DNA from: Helicobacteraceae bacterium
GTDB lineage: Bacteria; Campylobacterota; Campylobacteria; Campylobacterales; SZUA-545
Assembly (NCBI GenBank): GCA_031288475.1
Contig: JAITRJ010000010.1
Coordinates: 1-56,159, forward strand
DNA: 56,159 nucleotides
Direction: 5' to 3'
Shown: positions 34,079-42,609 of the stretch, in pieces
How the letters are laid out: each line of letters begins with the position of its first letter
Numbering within the stretch: the first letter of the stretch is position 1
Made by a program: the position numbers and the translations under genes
Notes under the pieces: model-generated
The model's database searches: none
The model's input: only the letters and a program-made list of their open reading frames with translations
Told to the model about the DNA's origin: nothing

Positions 34079-34591
34079 TTATTTCAACGCCACAAGCTGT
34101 TTGTATTCGTCGCCTTCTTTGCCAAGCACCAGCGTTGTGCCGCTGATGCTGAAAGGCGGAATTTTAAGAGGCGCAGGCGGCGGGCCGAATACGTTGATGC
34201 CGCTTATATCAAACTCGCCGCCGTGACAGGCGCATTTGAAAATACCGCTGCTGGCGTTCCACGCGGGAATGCAGCCAAAATGCGTGCAGATCGCAATCAC
34301 AACGGTATACCGCTCTCCTTCGATCACAACATCGCGTTTATCGTTTGATGGCATCTGATCGTCTTTTTTCAAGATGAAAACCTGCTGGCGGCGATACTCC
34401 ACCCGTTTTAGCTCGCCCGGTTGCATACCGGCGACATCAACTTCGGTAACTCCCGCCGCAACAACGCTAGGCAGCGGATCCCACGTGCGCTTCATACCGT
34501 AAAGAGCAGCCGCAGTCCCGACCGCGGCGGCAACGCCCAAAGCCGTGCCCGCCCCCTTTATGAAGCCGCGCCGATTGGCGTTAAACTCCAT
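34079..34591 (-). CDS. petA: Rieske iron-sulfur subunit of the bc1 complex
   Basis: 170 residues from the ATG at 34591, chosen because GGGAGG lies six bases upstream. A twin-arginine-type signal anchor 'NRRGFIKGAGTALGVAAAVG' starts the protein. The [2Fe-2S] ligands are in CTHFGC and CACHGG, followed by 'EFDISGINVFGPPPAPL'. The Rieske head shuttles electrons from quinol to cytochrome c1. First gene of petABC, with a -10-like TAGAAT at 34620-34625. Confidence 0.97.
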   Translation of the reverse strand: MEFNANRRGFIKGAGTALGVAAAVGTAAALYGMKRTWDPLPSVVAAGVTEVDVAGMQPGELKRVEYRRQQVFILKKDDQMPSNDKRDVVIEGERYTVVIAICTHFGCIPAWNASSGIFKCACHGGEFDISGINVFGPPPAPLKIPPFSISGTTLVLGKEGDEYKQLVALK

Positions 34592-34619
34592 CAGTTCCTC
34601 CCTTTGCAATAAGTAACGT

Positions 34620-34625
34620 ATTCTA
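34620..34625 (-). promoter_or_regulatory. -10 element for petABC
   Basis: TAGAAT on the minus strand lies about 28 bases before the petA ATG. No well-placed -35 is visible (TTGCCA is present but 21 bases away). Low-information site. Confidence 0.3.
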
Positions 34626-34656
34626 TCAAACGCCTCCTAATATAGCTGGCAATCGC

Positions 34657-36528
34657 TTAAGGTTGAGCGTTTCTGAATCTGATATAAACGGACAGAATAT
34701 CAAGCGCGGCCGGGGTCATTCCGCTGATTCTCTCCGCCTCAAAAAAGGTGCGGGGGCGGAAGCTGTTGAGTTTTGAAACGATTTCGGAACCAAGACCCGG
34801 AATTTTTTCAAACTCCATATCGTCTGGAATCATTTGCGATCGCTGCCGCTTCATCCGCTCTATCTGCTCTTCCTGCTTGATCAGGTAGTGGTGATATTTC
34901 GTGCTGATCAGAATCTGCTCCAGCGCCGCGTTGGAAAAACAGGCAAAAAACGGATCGAGCGCCACGAGTTTTTTTTCGTCAAAACTCGCCCTTGAAACAA
35001 CGTTGATCAGTGCCGTCTTCTCTACGATTTTCTCCTCTCCCAGCGCGGAGAGCCGCTGCAGATTTTCGGCGCTGTTGGTTAAAAACCCGCTTTCAAGCCG
35101 TTTCAGACCGTTTTCGATCTGCTCTTTTTTTTCAGTTATATCTCTGTATTCATCTTCGCCGATCAAGCCGTACCTATAGGCGTACGATCCAAGTCTGAGA
35201 TCGGCATTGTCCTCGCGCAGCGAAAGGCGGTATTCGGCGCGGCTTGTAAACATCCGATAGGGTTCGTTAGTGCCTTTTGTAACCAGATCGTCCGCGAGAA
35301 CGCCGATATACGCCTCTTCGCGTCCCAGAATGAACGGCTCTTCGTCCCTGATATAAAGCGCCGCGTTCACGCCGGCGTAAAGCCCCTGCGCCGCCGCCTC
35401 TTCGTAGCCGGTCGTGCCGTTGATCTGCCCCGCGAGAAAGAGTCCGGCGATTTTTTTGCTTTCCAAACTGCGCGACAGCTCGGTGGGCTGAACAAAATCG
35501 TACTCAATGGCGTAGCCGTAGCGGGAGATTACGGCGTTTTTCAATCCCTTTATTGAACGGATCATCACCGCCTGAACGTCGATTGGCAGCGAGGTGGAAA
35601 GTCCGTTGAGATAGTATTCGTTCGCCTCTTTCGACTGCGGCTCCACAAAAATCTGATGACTTTCGCGATCGGCGAAGCGGTTGACCTTATCCTCAATGCT
35701 GGGGCAGTAACGTGGACCCACGCCCGAAATTTGACCCGTAAAGAGCGGAGCGCGGTGAAAGTTGTCGCGGATAATACCGTGCGTAACGACATTTGTCTCC
35801 GCGATAAAGCAGGGTATATTCGGCGGCGCGAAGCAGTCGATCGGGGTACGCCTGCTGATAGGTCTCGGAGACTCTTCGCTCTCCTGCCGCTCAAGACGCG
35901 AAAAATCGATCGATCCCGCGGTAATTCTGGCGCAAGTACCGGTCTTCAGGCGCGGCATATCAAATCCAAGCCCGCGGAGATGCCGGGCGAGGTCGATCGA
36001 AGGCATCTCTCCCATTCGCCCCATCGGAAGTTTTTTCTCTCCTATATGGACGACGGCGTCAAGAAAAGTGCCCGTCGTGAGAACCACCGCTCTCGCGGCA
36101 AGAAAAACGCCTAAGCGCGTTCTTACGCCCGCTATTTCCCCGCCCTTCATTTCCAGAGAGACTACCATATCCTGCGAGAGAATCAACCCGCTTTGCCTAA
36201 GGCAGTATGCCCTTGCGAATATGGGGTAGCGATCCATATCAATTTGCGCCCTGCTGCCGCGTACGGCGGCCCCTTTTGTGGCGTTGAGCGTGCGGTAGGA
36301 GAGCGCAGCCAGATCGGCAATCTCTCCCATCACCCCGCCCAGCGCGTCCACTTCTTTTACCAGGTGACCCTTCCCCAGCCCGCCTATGGCGGGGTTGCAA
36401 CTGATCGCGCCGATCTGCGATAGAAGCGGCGTGATAAGAAGCGTCCGCACGCCCATCTTTGCTGCCGCGATCGCCGCTTCAATGCCCGCGTGTCCACCGC
36501 CCGCCACTATGATATCAAAATGGTTCAT
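34657..36528 (-). CDS. mnmG: tRNA uridine-34 carboxymethylaminomethyl modification enzyme MnmG
   Basis: 623 residues from the ATG at 36528. The FAD-binding fold starts 'FDIIVAGGGHAGIEAAIAAA'. 'SCNPAIGGLGKGHLVKEVDA' (about 47-66) is the MnmG signature with its catalytic Cys. 'QINGTTGYEEAAAQGLYAG' marks the second conserved region. With MnmE it places a cmnm5 group on the wobble uridine of several tRNAs, keeping the reading frame accurate. It stands alone and is divergent from the gene at 36590. The ribosome-binding site is weak. Confidence 0.97.
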   Translation of the reverse strand: MNHFDIIVAGGGHAGIEAAIAAAKMGVRTLLITPLLSQIGAISCNPAIGGLGKGHLVKEVDALGGVMGEIADLAALSYRTLNATKGAAVRGSRAQIDMDRYPIFARAYCLRQSGLILSQDMVVSLEMKGGEIAGVRTRLGVFLAARAVVLTTGTFLDAVVHIGEKKLPMGRMGEMPSIDLARHLRGLGFDMPRLKTGTCARITAGSIDFSRLERQESEESPRPISRRTPIDCFAPPNIPCFIAETNVVTHGIIRDNFHRAPLFTGQISGVGPRYCPSIEDKVNRFADRESHQIFVEPQSKEANEYYLNGLSTSLPIDVQAVMIRSIKGLKNAVISRYGYAIEYDFVQPTELSRSLESKKIAGLFLAGQINGTTGYEEAAAQGLYAGVNAALYIRDEEPFILGREEAYIGVLADDLVTKGTNEPYRMFTSRAEYRLSLREDNADLRLGSYAYRYGLIGEDEYRDITEKKEQIENGLKRLESGFLTNSAENLQRLSALGEEKIVEKTALINVVSRASFDEKKLVALDPFFACFSNAALEQILISTKYHHYLIKQEEQIERMKRQRSQMIPDDMEFEKIPGLGSEIVSKLNSFRPRTFFEAERISGMTPAALDILSVYIRFRNAQP

Positions 36529-36589
36529 AGCAGCGGATTTTAGCAAGCGGTATTAAAATGTTCCAAGTTTGTTTTCCACAAGGATGACG

Positions 36590-36823
36590 GTGGCGGAGTC
36601 GATTGAAGCGGAATTAAACAGCATACTAAGCGATCTGGAGAGGATCGGTCACATTGTCGCCCAGAAGGAGGCGGAGCTTGGTGTCGTGCGCGCCGTAGCG
36701 CTGAAAAAAGCGGACAATAACTGCTACGAGCTGGTGCTGGACGATAAACGCTTCTTTATCGACGGGGAGAGCCTTGAAACGCTCAAAAGGCTTATCACAG
36801 ATCTCGATTCGGAAAGACGATGA
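36590..36823 (+). CDS. Small conserved-looking protein upstream of the pglF fusion
   Basis: 77 residues from a GTG with AAGGA six bases upstream; ATG 36584 and TTG 36569 are in-frame alternatives. The first half is an amphipathic helix ('ESIEAELNSILSDLERIGHI'); the second looks like a small beta segment ('NNCYELVLDDKRFFIDGESL') and ends in a charged helix. No cysteines, no signal. Its stop overlaps the next ATG (ATGA), so it is translationally coupled to the sugar enzyme. Function unknown; a small accessory or regulator is only a guess. Confidence 0.7.
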   Translation: MAESIEAELNSILSDLERIGHIVAQKEAELGVVRAVALKKADNNCYELVLDDKRFFIDGESLETLKRLITDLDSERR

Positions 36824-39800
36824 GTGTCAATAAAAAACGGCTGTTCTTTTTTCTGATCTTCGACGCGATCCTCTCGCTTATTACGTTCTATTGTGCCTAT
36901 CTGCTGCGTTTTAACTTTACTGTCCCGCCCGTTTTCTTTGAAAGCTTCTTTTATTTTTTCGCGCTGCTGATCGCTCTTAAACTGCCGTCGTTTGCCCTCT
37001 TCAGGGTATATAAAATTCCATGGCGTTTTTTTTCGCTAGACAGCTTGATGCTCCTTGTGGCGGCGCATATCGCGGCGTATACGGCGTTTGGCTTGATCGT
37101 CTCCGCGTCCGGAATGATTATGCCCAGATCGGCGATTGTCATCGACTTTGCGCTTTCGATTCTGGCTCTTGGGGCGCTAAGAAGCTTAAAGCGGCTTTTT
37201 ATTCTGCGAAACGCCAAAAACGAGAAGATCGGCGTGATCGTCGTGGGGGCGGACGAAAAGGCGGAGCAGTTTTACCGTTCGCCTGGTAGTTTTAACGTCC
37301 TCTGTTTTCTGGATACAGACGGAAAGAGCGTCGGGCTTAGAATTCACAACAGAGAAGTTATAGGTTTTGACGATCTGGAGCGCTTCGTGAGAGGTGGCGG
37401 CGTCGACACCGCAGTTATCGCCATAAACGGCAGTGAAATAAAAAATATATACGAAAAACTCAACGCGGCGGGTATAAAACGGATACGCATCGCTGGAAAC
37501 GGCAGTGTGGCAAGCCCGCTGAAGATTGACGATTTGCTGGCGAGAAACCCTAAAGATTTGGATACAGAGGCGATTAAAGCCTTTCTGGAAAACAAAAGAG
37601 TACTGATCACGGGAGCGGGCGGCAGTATTGGCGGCGAACTCTCCCGCAAGGTGCTTCAATTCGGCGCAAAGCGGCTTATTCTTGTCGATTCGGGTGAGTA
37701 TAACCTATATGAAATCTCGCGGGAGCTTAACGCGCGCAATGTCGTCTCCAGACTGGCGTCAGTAACCGATCTTAGCGCGCTGGAAGAGATTTTCGCCGAG
37801 TTTAAGCCGCAGATTGTGCTGCACGCGGCGGCGTATAAGCATGTGCCGCTTTCGGAGGAGAACCCCAAAGCCGCCTGTGTCAATAACATTCTGGGGACGA
37901 AAAACGCCATTGATTTGTCGATAAAGCACAAAGCCGAAACGTTCGTGCTGATCTCCACCGATAAGGCGGTGCGCCCCACCAGCGTAATGGGTGCGACAAA
38001 GCGTGTCTGCGAGCTGTATCTGCAAAACGTTAATGGCGGCGGCACGCGCCTCGCCGCCGTGCGCTTTGGCAACGTGCTGGGATCGAGCGGATCGGTCGTC
38101 CCTCTTTTCACGCGGCAGATCGAGGAGAATAGTCCGCTTACGGTGACTCATCCGGAGATGACGCGCTATTTTATGCTTATCTCGGAAGCGGTGCTTCTGA
38201 CGTTACAAGCGGGCGCGATCGCGAAAGGGCAGGAGGTGTTTGTTCTTGATATGGGCGAGCCGGTTAAGATCGCCGATTTGGCGAAAAAGATGCTTTTTCT
38301 AGCAGGCAAGGAGGAGCTTGGCATCGTTTATACCGGTCTTCGCGCAGGGGAGAAACTCTTTGAGGAGTTGCTTTTAGACGGCGAGGAGAAGACAAAATAC
38401 CCTTCGATTTTTGTAGGCGAACCTACAAGAAGGGAAACCGTCGAGCTTACCGGCGAGATCGAAAGCCTGCTAAGATCGGACGATACGATCTCCGCGCTGA
38501 AGCGGATCGTTCCTGAATTTAACCACAGCAAAGGAGGCGGTATGCAATCCATATTCCGCGAATATGACATCAGGGGAATCTTTGAAAAGGAGCTTTCCCG
38601 CGAGAATGTTAAAAAGATCGGGTTCCTGCTTGGAAAGGAGATCGGCGGCGGCAGAAGCGTCGCGATCGGATACGACGCGAGAGTTCACTCCGTTACGCTC
38701 TTCGGTTGGCTTGCCAGCGGGTTTAACCACGCAGGGCTGAAAGTTCTGAAGATTGGAATGTGTCCGACGCCAGTCTCGTACTTCGCTGGATTTCATAGTT
38801 TCAACAGAATGAAGCCGGACGCGGCAGTGATGATTACCGGCAGTCATAATCCGCCGGAATACAACGGCTTTAAGATCGTGATAAACAACGAGCCGTTTTT
38901 CGGGGAACAGATATACGCGTTGGGCAGAAAACTTGCATCGTGCGACGAAAAGATTGGCGATGACGAAAGTTCGGTTCCGATTGACGCGGTGGATAGATAC
39001 GTCGCCTATCAAAGCGAACAGTTCAGCCACCTTAAAGGGCTTAAAACAAAGCTGGTTTTTGATTGCGGAAACGGTGTGGCGGCGATTACGCTGAAACCCA
39101 TTCTGAAAAACCTGCGAATTGACGCAAAACTGCTCTTTGAGGAGCCTGACGGCACGTTCCCAAACCACCACCCCGATCCGAGCGAGGAAGAGAATCTGGA
39201 GCTATTAAAAAAGGAGATGAAAACAAACGGCGAGCAGTACGGTTTCGCTTATGACGGAGATGCCGATCGCATAGCTATGTTAAGCGCCAAAAATAACTTT
39301 AAGGGGGATATACTATCGATCTTCTTAGCAAGAAAGATCGAAAATCCGGTTGTGATCGGAGAAGTGAAGTGTTCGCAGGTTATGTACGACGAGATCAACA
39401 AATTCGGCAAGGCTATTATGTACAAGACCGGACACAGCAATCTCAAGGTCAAAATCAAAGAGACAAACGCGAGCTTCGCGGCGGAGGTGAGCGGGCATAT
39501 CTTTTTCAGCCACCGCTACTTTGGCTTTGACGACGCCGTTTACGCTACGCTCCGCCTGATGGAGCTTATCAGCGACGGATTTGACTTTGACAGCGAATTC
39601 GCGAAGCTGCCGAAAACTTTCAGCACGGACGAACTGAAAGTCAGGACAACTGAAGAGGAGAAGTTCAAAATTATAGATCGCCTTAAAACCGCGCTTAAAA
39701 CGCCGCCCGCAGATATGCCGAAGATACGCGGTATTATCGACATAGACGGCGTAAGGGTGATTTACGAAAACGGCTGGGGGCTGGTGCGGGCGTCCAACAC

Positions 39801-39897
39801 CACGCCCGTTTTGGTTATGCGTTTTGAAGCGCGGAGCGAGGCAGATCTGAGGGCGATCCAAAGTTCCCTGACAGCGCTGCTCGATTCGTGCAGATAG
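36820..39897 (+). CDS. Fusion: PglF/CapD-type UDP-sugar 4,6-dehydratase with phosphomannomutase/phosphoglucomutase
   Basis: 1025 residues. Residues 1-574 form a membrane-bound nucleotide-sugar dehydratase: four N-terminal spans, a CoA-binding-like fold, then an SDR domain with 'ITGAGGSIGGELSRKVL', 'HAAAYKHVPLSEENP' and 'ISTDKAVRPTSVMGATKR'. In the last, Met replaces the usual catalytic Tyr, as in PglF and WbpM. Residues 575-1025 form a phosphohexomutase: phosphoserine loop 'VMITGSHNPPEYNG', metal loop 'YDGDADRIAM', sugar loop 'EVSGHIFF' and phosphate site 'RASNTTPV'. The first half makes the keto-sugar used for bacillosamine or O-antigen sugars; the second supplies hexose-1-phosphate. These are separate genes in relatives. 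At the joint, AAAGGAGG lies just before an in-frame ATG (38542), as if two genes lost the stop between them. Confidence 0.9.
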   Translation: MSVNKKRLFFFLIFDAILSLITFYCAYLLRFNFTVPPVFFESFFYFFALLIALKLPSFALFRVYKIPWRFFSLDSLMLLVAAHIAAYTAFGLIVSASGMIMPRSAIVIDFALSILALGALRSLKRLFILRNAKNEKIGVIVVGADEKAEQFYRSPGSFNVLCFLDTDGKSVGLRIHNREVIGFDDLERFVRGGGVDTAVIAINGSEIKNIYEKLNAAGIKRIRIAGNGSVASPLKIDDLLARNPKDLDTEAIKAFLENKRVLITGAGGSIGGELSRKVLQFGAKRLILVDSGEYNLYEISRELNARNVVSRLASVTDLSALEEIFAEFKPQIVLHAAAYKHVPLSEENPKAACVNNILGTKNAIDLSIKHKAETFVLISTDKAVRPTSVMGATKRVCELYLQNVNGGGTRLAAVRFGNVLGSSGSVVPLFTRQIEENSPLTVTHPEMTRYFMLISEAVLLTLQAGAIAKGQEVFVLDMGEPVKIADLAKKMLFLAGKEELGIVYTGLRAGEKLFEELLLDGEEKTKYPSIFVGEPTRRETVELTGEIESLLRSDDTISALKRIVPEFNHSKGGGMQSIFREYDIRGIFEKELSRENVKKIGFLLGKEIGGGRSVAIGYDARVHSVTLFGWLASGFNHAGLKVLKIGMCPTPVSYFAGFHSFNRMKPDAAVMITGSHNPPEYNGFKIVINNEPFFGEQIYALGRKLASCDEKIGDDESSVPIDAVDRYVAYQSEQFSHLKGLKTKLVFDCGNGVAAITLKPILKNLRIDAKLLFEEPDGTFPNHHPDPSEEENLELLKKEMKTNGEQYGFAYDGDADRIAMLSAKNNFKGDILSIFLARKIENPVVIGEVKCSQVMYDEINKFGKAIMYKTGHSNLKVKIKETNASFAAEVSGHIFFSHRYFGFDDAVYATLRLMELISDGFDFDSEFAKLPKTFSTDELKVRTTEEEKFKIIDRLKTALKTPPADMPKIRGIIDIDGVRVIYENGWGLVRASNTTPVLVMRFEARSEADLRAIQSSLTALLDSCR
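38530..38544 (+). promoter_or_regulatory. Internal ribosome-binding site and ATG at the fusion joint
   Basis: AAAGGAGG (38530-38537) stands four bases before an in-frame ATG (38542-38544) that opens a complete phosphohexomutase (451 residues). It could still be used to make the mutase alone. The residues it encodes in the fusion ('SKGGG') form a natural-looking linker. Confidence 0.6.
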
Positions 39898-40637
39898 TTT
39901 ATCTTGACACTGAAACGACGGGAGGTATGGCGGAGGATCGCCTTTGCCAGATCGCTTTTTTGACGGAGGAGCGTGAAGCCACGCTTTTTGGCGGGGAGGC
40001 AAAACCGCCGAAGCTTTGCGCGGATCTCTGCAAACCGCCGCTGCCTATTAGCTTTGAGGCGATGAGTGTCAATCATATCACCAACGAAATGGTGGAGGAT
40101 AAGCCCATTTTCGCGCAAAGCCAGTCGGCAAAGGAGCTAGAGCGGCTCAACGCGCCGCGGAACATGCTGGCGATCCATAACGCGCCTTTTGATCTGGCTA
40201 TGCTCGCGAAAGAAGGATTCAGGTGGCGCGGGCAGGTGCTGGACACCCTTCGCGCCGCCCGCCATATTTACGATACCGAGAGCCACGCGCTTCAATACCT
40301 CCGCTACGCGCTGGGGCTCTACCGTATGGAGGCGGATCTGGCAAAATCGTTGCGTGTCAAGCTGGAGTCGCACAACGCAGTCGGCGACGCTTTGGTGCTT
40401 TATCTGCTTGCGCGCGATATGCTTGCCAGGCGTTCTGTGGAAGAACTTATTGAGTTAAGCCGAAAGCCGATAAAGCTTGAAAGGATACGCTTTGGCAAAT
40501 ACAAAGGCAAAAGCTTTGAAGAGATCGCCAAAGGCGATCCGGGTTATCTGCGCTGGCTTGTTAAGAGCGAACGCGAATCAAAAACCGATCAAAACGTCGA
40601 TCTGATCTACACGATAGATTGCCTGTTAGGAAAATGA
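39888..40637 (+). CDS. 3'-5' exonuclease, DnaQ/DEDD family, with C-terminal extension
   Basis: 249 residues from a GTG that overlaps the upstream gene by ten bases. Exo I is 'VYLDTETTGG' (residues 4-13), Exo II 'IHNAPFDLAML' (about 97-107) and Exo III 'HNAVGDALVLY' (about 164-174). These give the four acidic residues and His of DEDDh nucleases such as DNA polymerase III epsilon. The last 55 residues ('LERIRFGKYKGKSFEEIAKG' and 'DPGYLRWLVKSERES') match the DUF3820-type module often attached to such nucleases. It could act in repair or RNA turnover. Not the polymerase-associated DnaQ for certain. Confidence 0.87.
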   Translation: MQIVYLDTETTGGMAEDRLCQIAFLTEEREATLFGGEAKPPKLCADLCKPPLPISFEAMSVNHITNEMVEDKPIFAQSQSAKELERLNAPRNMLAIHNAPFDLAMLAKEGFRWRGQVLDTLRAARHIYDTESHALQYLRYALGLYRMEADLAKSLRVKLESHNAVGDALVLYLLARDMLARRSVEELIELSRKPIKLERIRFGKYKGKSFEEIAKGDPGYLRWLVKSERESKTDQNVDLIYTIDCLLGK

Positions 40638-40638
40638 T

Positions 40639-41049
40639 ATGGTGAAGGTTCTCCTGCTTGTAATATGGGCGGTTGTTGTCGTCGTGGTATTTATGGCGAA
40701 CGTTGCTTTCGTTGGAACAAGGCTGTTTAGGAGGACAAAGAGACCGCATCTGGCAAAGCCGATCGTAATACCAGACTTTCCGCTTGACGTGATGGAGGAG
40801 ATTATTCGTAATAAAAACAGCGATATCAAGGAGTTAAGCGCTGTAGCGATGGCGATCGCCGAACACCACCCCATTGAGCCTAAAAAAGACGGGAAAACCG
40901 ATAAAGCCGCCAAGCATCTTTTAGAGCTTATTTTCACGCTGGCGGGGCATAAAAATATGACGGGCGAGATGCGCTCCGATATGTACGCGAAGCTGGAAGC
41001 GGCAAATCCGTCGTATAAGAAAGAATTTGACCGCGCGAAGAGTCAATAA
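40639..41049 (+). CDS. Membrane-anchored small protein of unknown function
   Basis: 136 residues starting one base after the exonuclease stop. One N-terminal membrane helix ('LLLVIWAVVVVVVFMANVAF') is followed by a basic patch ('RLFRRTKRPH') and a soluble helical domain ('SAVAMAIAEHHPIEPKK', 'AAKHLLELIFTLAGHKNM'). The N-in topology implied by the basic patch would place the domain in the cytoplasm. No family recognised. Likely co-transcribed with the genes upstream. Confidence 0.7.
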   Translation: MVKVLLLVIWAVVVVVVFMANVAFVGTRLFRRTKRPHLAKPIVIPDFPLDVMEEIIRNKNSDIKELSAVAMAIAEHHPIEPKKDGKTDKAAKHLLELIFTLAGHKNMTGEMRSDMYAKLEAANPSYKKEFDRAKSQ

Positions 41050-41091
41050 ACATCCGCGTCGCGGTGGAAATTCATCTTCCTGTTATTAAAA

Positions 41092-41225
41092 GTGCGGACT
41101 GCCCGCGCTTTTTCCGTAATTGCGGCAATGCCTTGCGAAATCGGCAAAGCGCGAGGAAAGCAGTCTGCACGCGAAGCGTTAATGTGATTAACCGCGCCGC
41201 GCAAAGCCGCGTCTTTGCAGACTGC
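41092..41225 (+). other. Three mutually complementary segments (alternative hairpins)
   Basis: GTGCGGACTGC (41092-41102) can pair with GCAGTCTGCAC (41160-41170, one mismatch), and the same middle segment can pair with TGCAGACTGC (41216-41225). The two pairings exclude each other, as in an attenuator or RNA switch, although a double terminator is also possible. The stretch 41050-41375 holds no gene I can support. A TATAAT at 41352-41357 follows. Confidence 0.4.
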
Positions 41226-41351
41226 TTCATCGCCAGCGCTTTCTGTAACGAGAAACGATTATATTGCCGCGTTGTTTCGCCGCTTCGCTAAACATTTAGC
41301 CGCCCTTTCCTGTAATCTTCTCTGGCGCTTTGAAGGTCGGTATCGGTTAGC

Positions 41352-41357
41352 TATAAT
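41352..41357 (+). promoter_or_regulatory. -10 element TATAAT
   Basis: A perfect TATAAT lies 19 bases before the ATG at 41376. No clear -35. It would drive the small frames at 41376-41519 and 41560-41856. Confidence 0.35.
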
Positions 41358-41375
41358 CTACGTAAAGAGTACTTT

Positions 41376-41519
41376 ATGAAACAAAGCCTTGTATGCGGCG
41401 TGGAAGGTTATGGTCCATCTGTCAACGCGCTGCTTCCCTATACGAAAGTAACTTCGTCTTTTGGAAGTTACACCTTTGATGGAGTTGTAAATCTGCCGGC
41501 AATCAATATATTACCGTGA
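41376..41519 (+). CDS. Possible 47-residue peptide
   Basis: A frame from ATG 41376 to TGA 41519 follows a TATAAT element. The peptide ('MKQSLVCGVEGYGPSVNALL' at its start) has no signal or recognisable family, and only a weak AAGAG upstream. It may be a fragment. Confidence 0.25.
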   Translation: MKQSLVCGVEGYGPSVNALLPYTKVTSSFGSYTFDGVVNLPAINILP

Positions 41520-41559
41520 GCAAAGAAGTAACTTTCACGCATCAAAAAGAGCAAATGCC

Positions 41560-41856
41560 TTGAAAACCACGACTGCTATATGGCTGATCGCATTCGATAT
41601 TGTCTGTTTTATAATGACAAGCCATAGCGTTTTGCTGTTTCTTTCGCTTCACGACAATTGCAAAGCGAGTTATTTATCCGACAGGGAGCTTGCCGAAATG
41701 GAGAGGCTGGCGGACGAAGGTAATGTAAGCGCATTTCTTCATTGGTCCTTTTTGCAGGAGAGCGGGCGGCTATCGACGATTCAAGCGCCAGAACAATGCT
41801 TTGTAGCTTATATGGCGGATATGCTTATGACCAAAACCAGGTACGATAAAACTTGA
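41560..41856 (+). CDS. Small protein with N-terminal membrane segment
   Basis: 98 residues from a TTG. A hydrophobic N-terminus ('AIWLIAFDIVCFIMTSHSVL') could be a signal anchor. The rest ('DRELAEMERLADEGNVSAFL', 'HWSFLQESGRL') has the helical spacing of a single Sel1/TPR-like repeat. No good ribosome-binding site is seen and the start is uncertain. Unknown function. Confidence 0.45.
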   Translation: MKTTTAIWLIAFDIVCFIMTSHSVLLFLSLHDNCKASYLSDRELAEMERLADEGNVSAFLHWSFLQESGRLSTIQAPEQCFVAYMADMLMTKTRYDKT

Positions 41857-41859
41857 AAG

Positions 41860-42260
41860 GTGGAAATCTATCTTCTAACCCTCCCCAAATCCCTCTACTG
41901 CTCCAAACTGGACGGCTGTGAATCAAACGGGGGATACGCCTACACCCCTACCTTCATACGCTAGTTCGCAACTACCCAGACAATAAAGAGTACCTCAAGG
42001 TAGCCTATGCCATGCTGTTCTATACCAAACTCAGCACCAATAAGTTCTGTAGATACTCAGACCTTGAATCCCTTGAACGGAATATGACCTCAAGGTTAGA
42101 TTACAAAGACATTGACTATGTTATTTCTGATTATAAAGATCTTACCGCTAAGGAGTGCGACGGAATACTATCCAATCACGATCATACTCCTGCTCAGGAG
42201 AAGTTGACGCGATACGCCTTTCCTCTGAAAAGCAGCAATAATGAAACGATAAAGCGATAA
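41860..42260 (+). pseudogene. Decayed gene, two frames, unknown family
   Basis: A GTG at 41860 with AAAGG opens 'VEIYLLTLPKSLYCSKLDG' and ends after 'YTPTFIR' at a TAG. In another frame the sequence resumes as 'LRNYPDNKEYLKVAYAMLFY' and continues 'NKFCRYSDLESLERNM', 'RLDYKDIDYVISDYKDL' to a stop at 42258-42260. One indel near 41970 would give a protein of about 130 residues. No family recognised. Confidence 0.4.
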
Positions 42261-42609
42261 TGAGAATGGGCGTCTTGCCACAGATCGCCTGTCAGTCCGG
42301 CGTTTTTGTCTGGAACCGTCGCGCGCAGTCTCAATTCTCACGCTCAGGCGCTCATCACCGATCTGGCGCGTTTCCTGAGCGCGTAATGGTACGCGCGTCG
42401 TAATCCAATGGTCAGTCGCATAATTGGCTCGAAACGCCACATCAGTCCGCCCGCATGGCGGCGCGCGCGAAATTTATCTATAAACACCGTCGGCTGCGTG
42501 GTCAGGAGCGTATCAGTGATCAGTTAAACCAGCTCAATCTCTGTCACCGCTGTGACGCGCCCAAGCGGGCGCGTCGTTGATACATTGAACCAGCCAAAAC
42601 CCGATCTCT

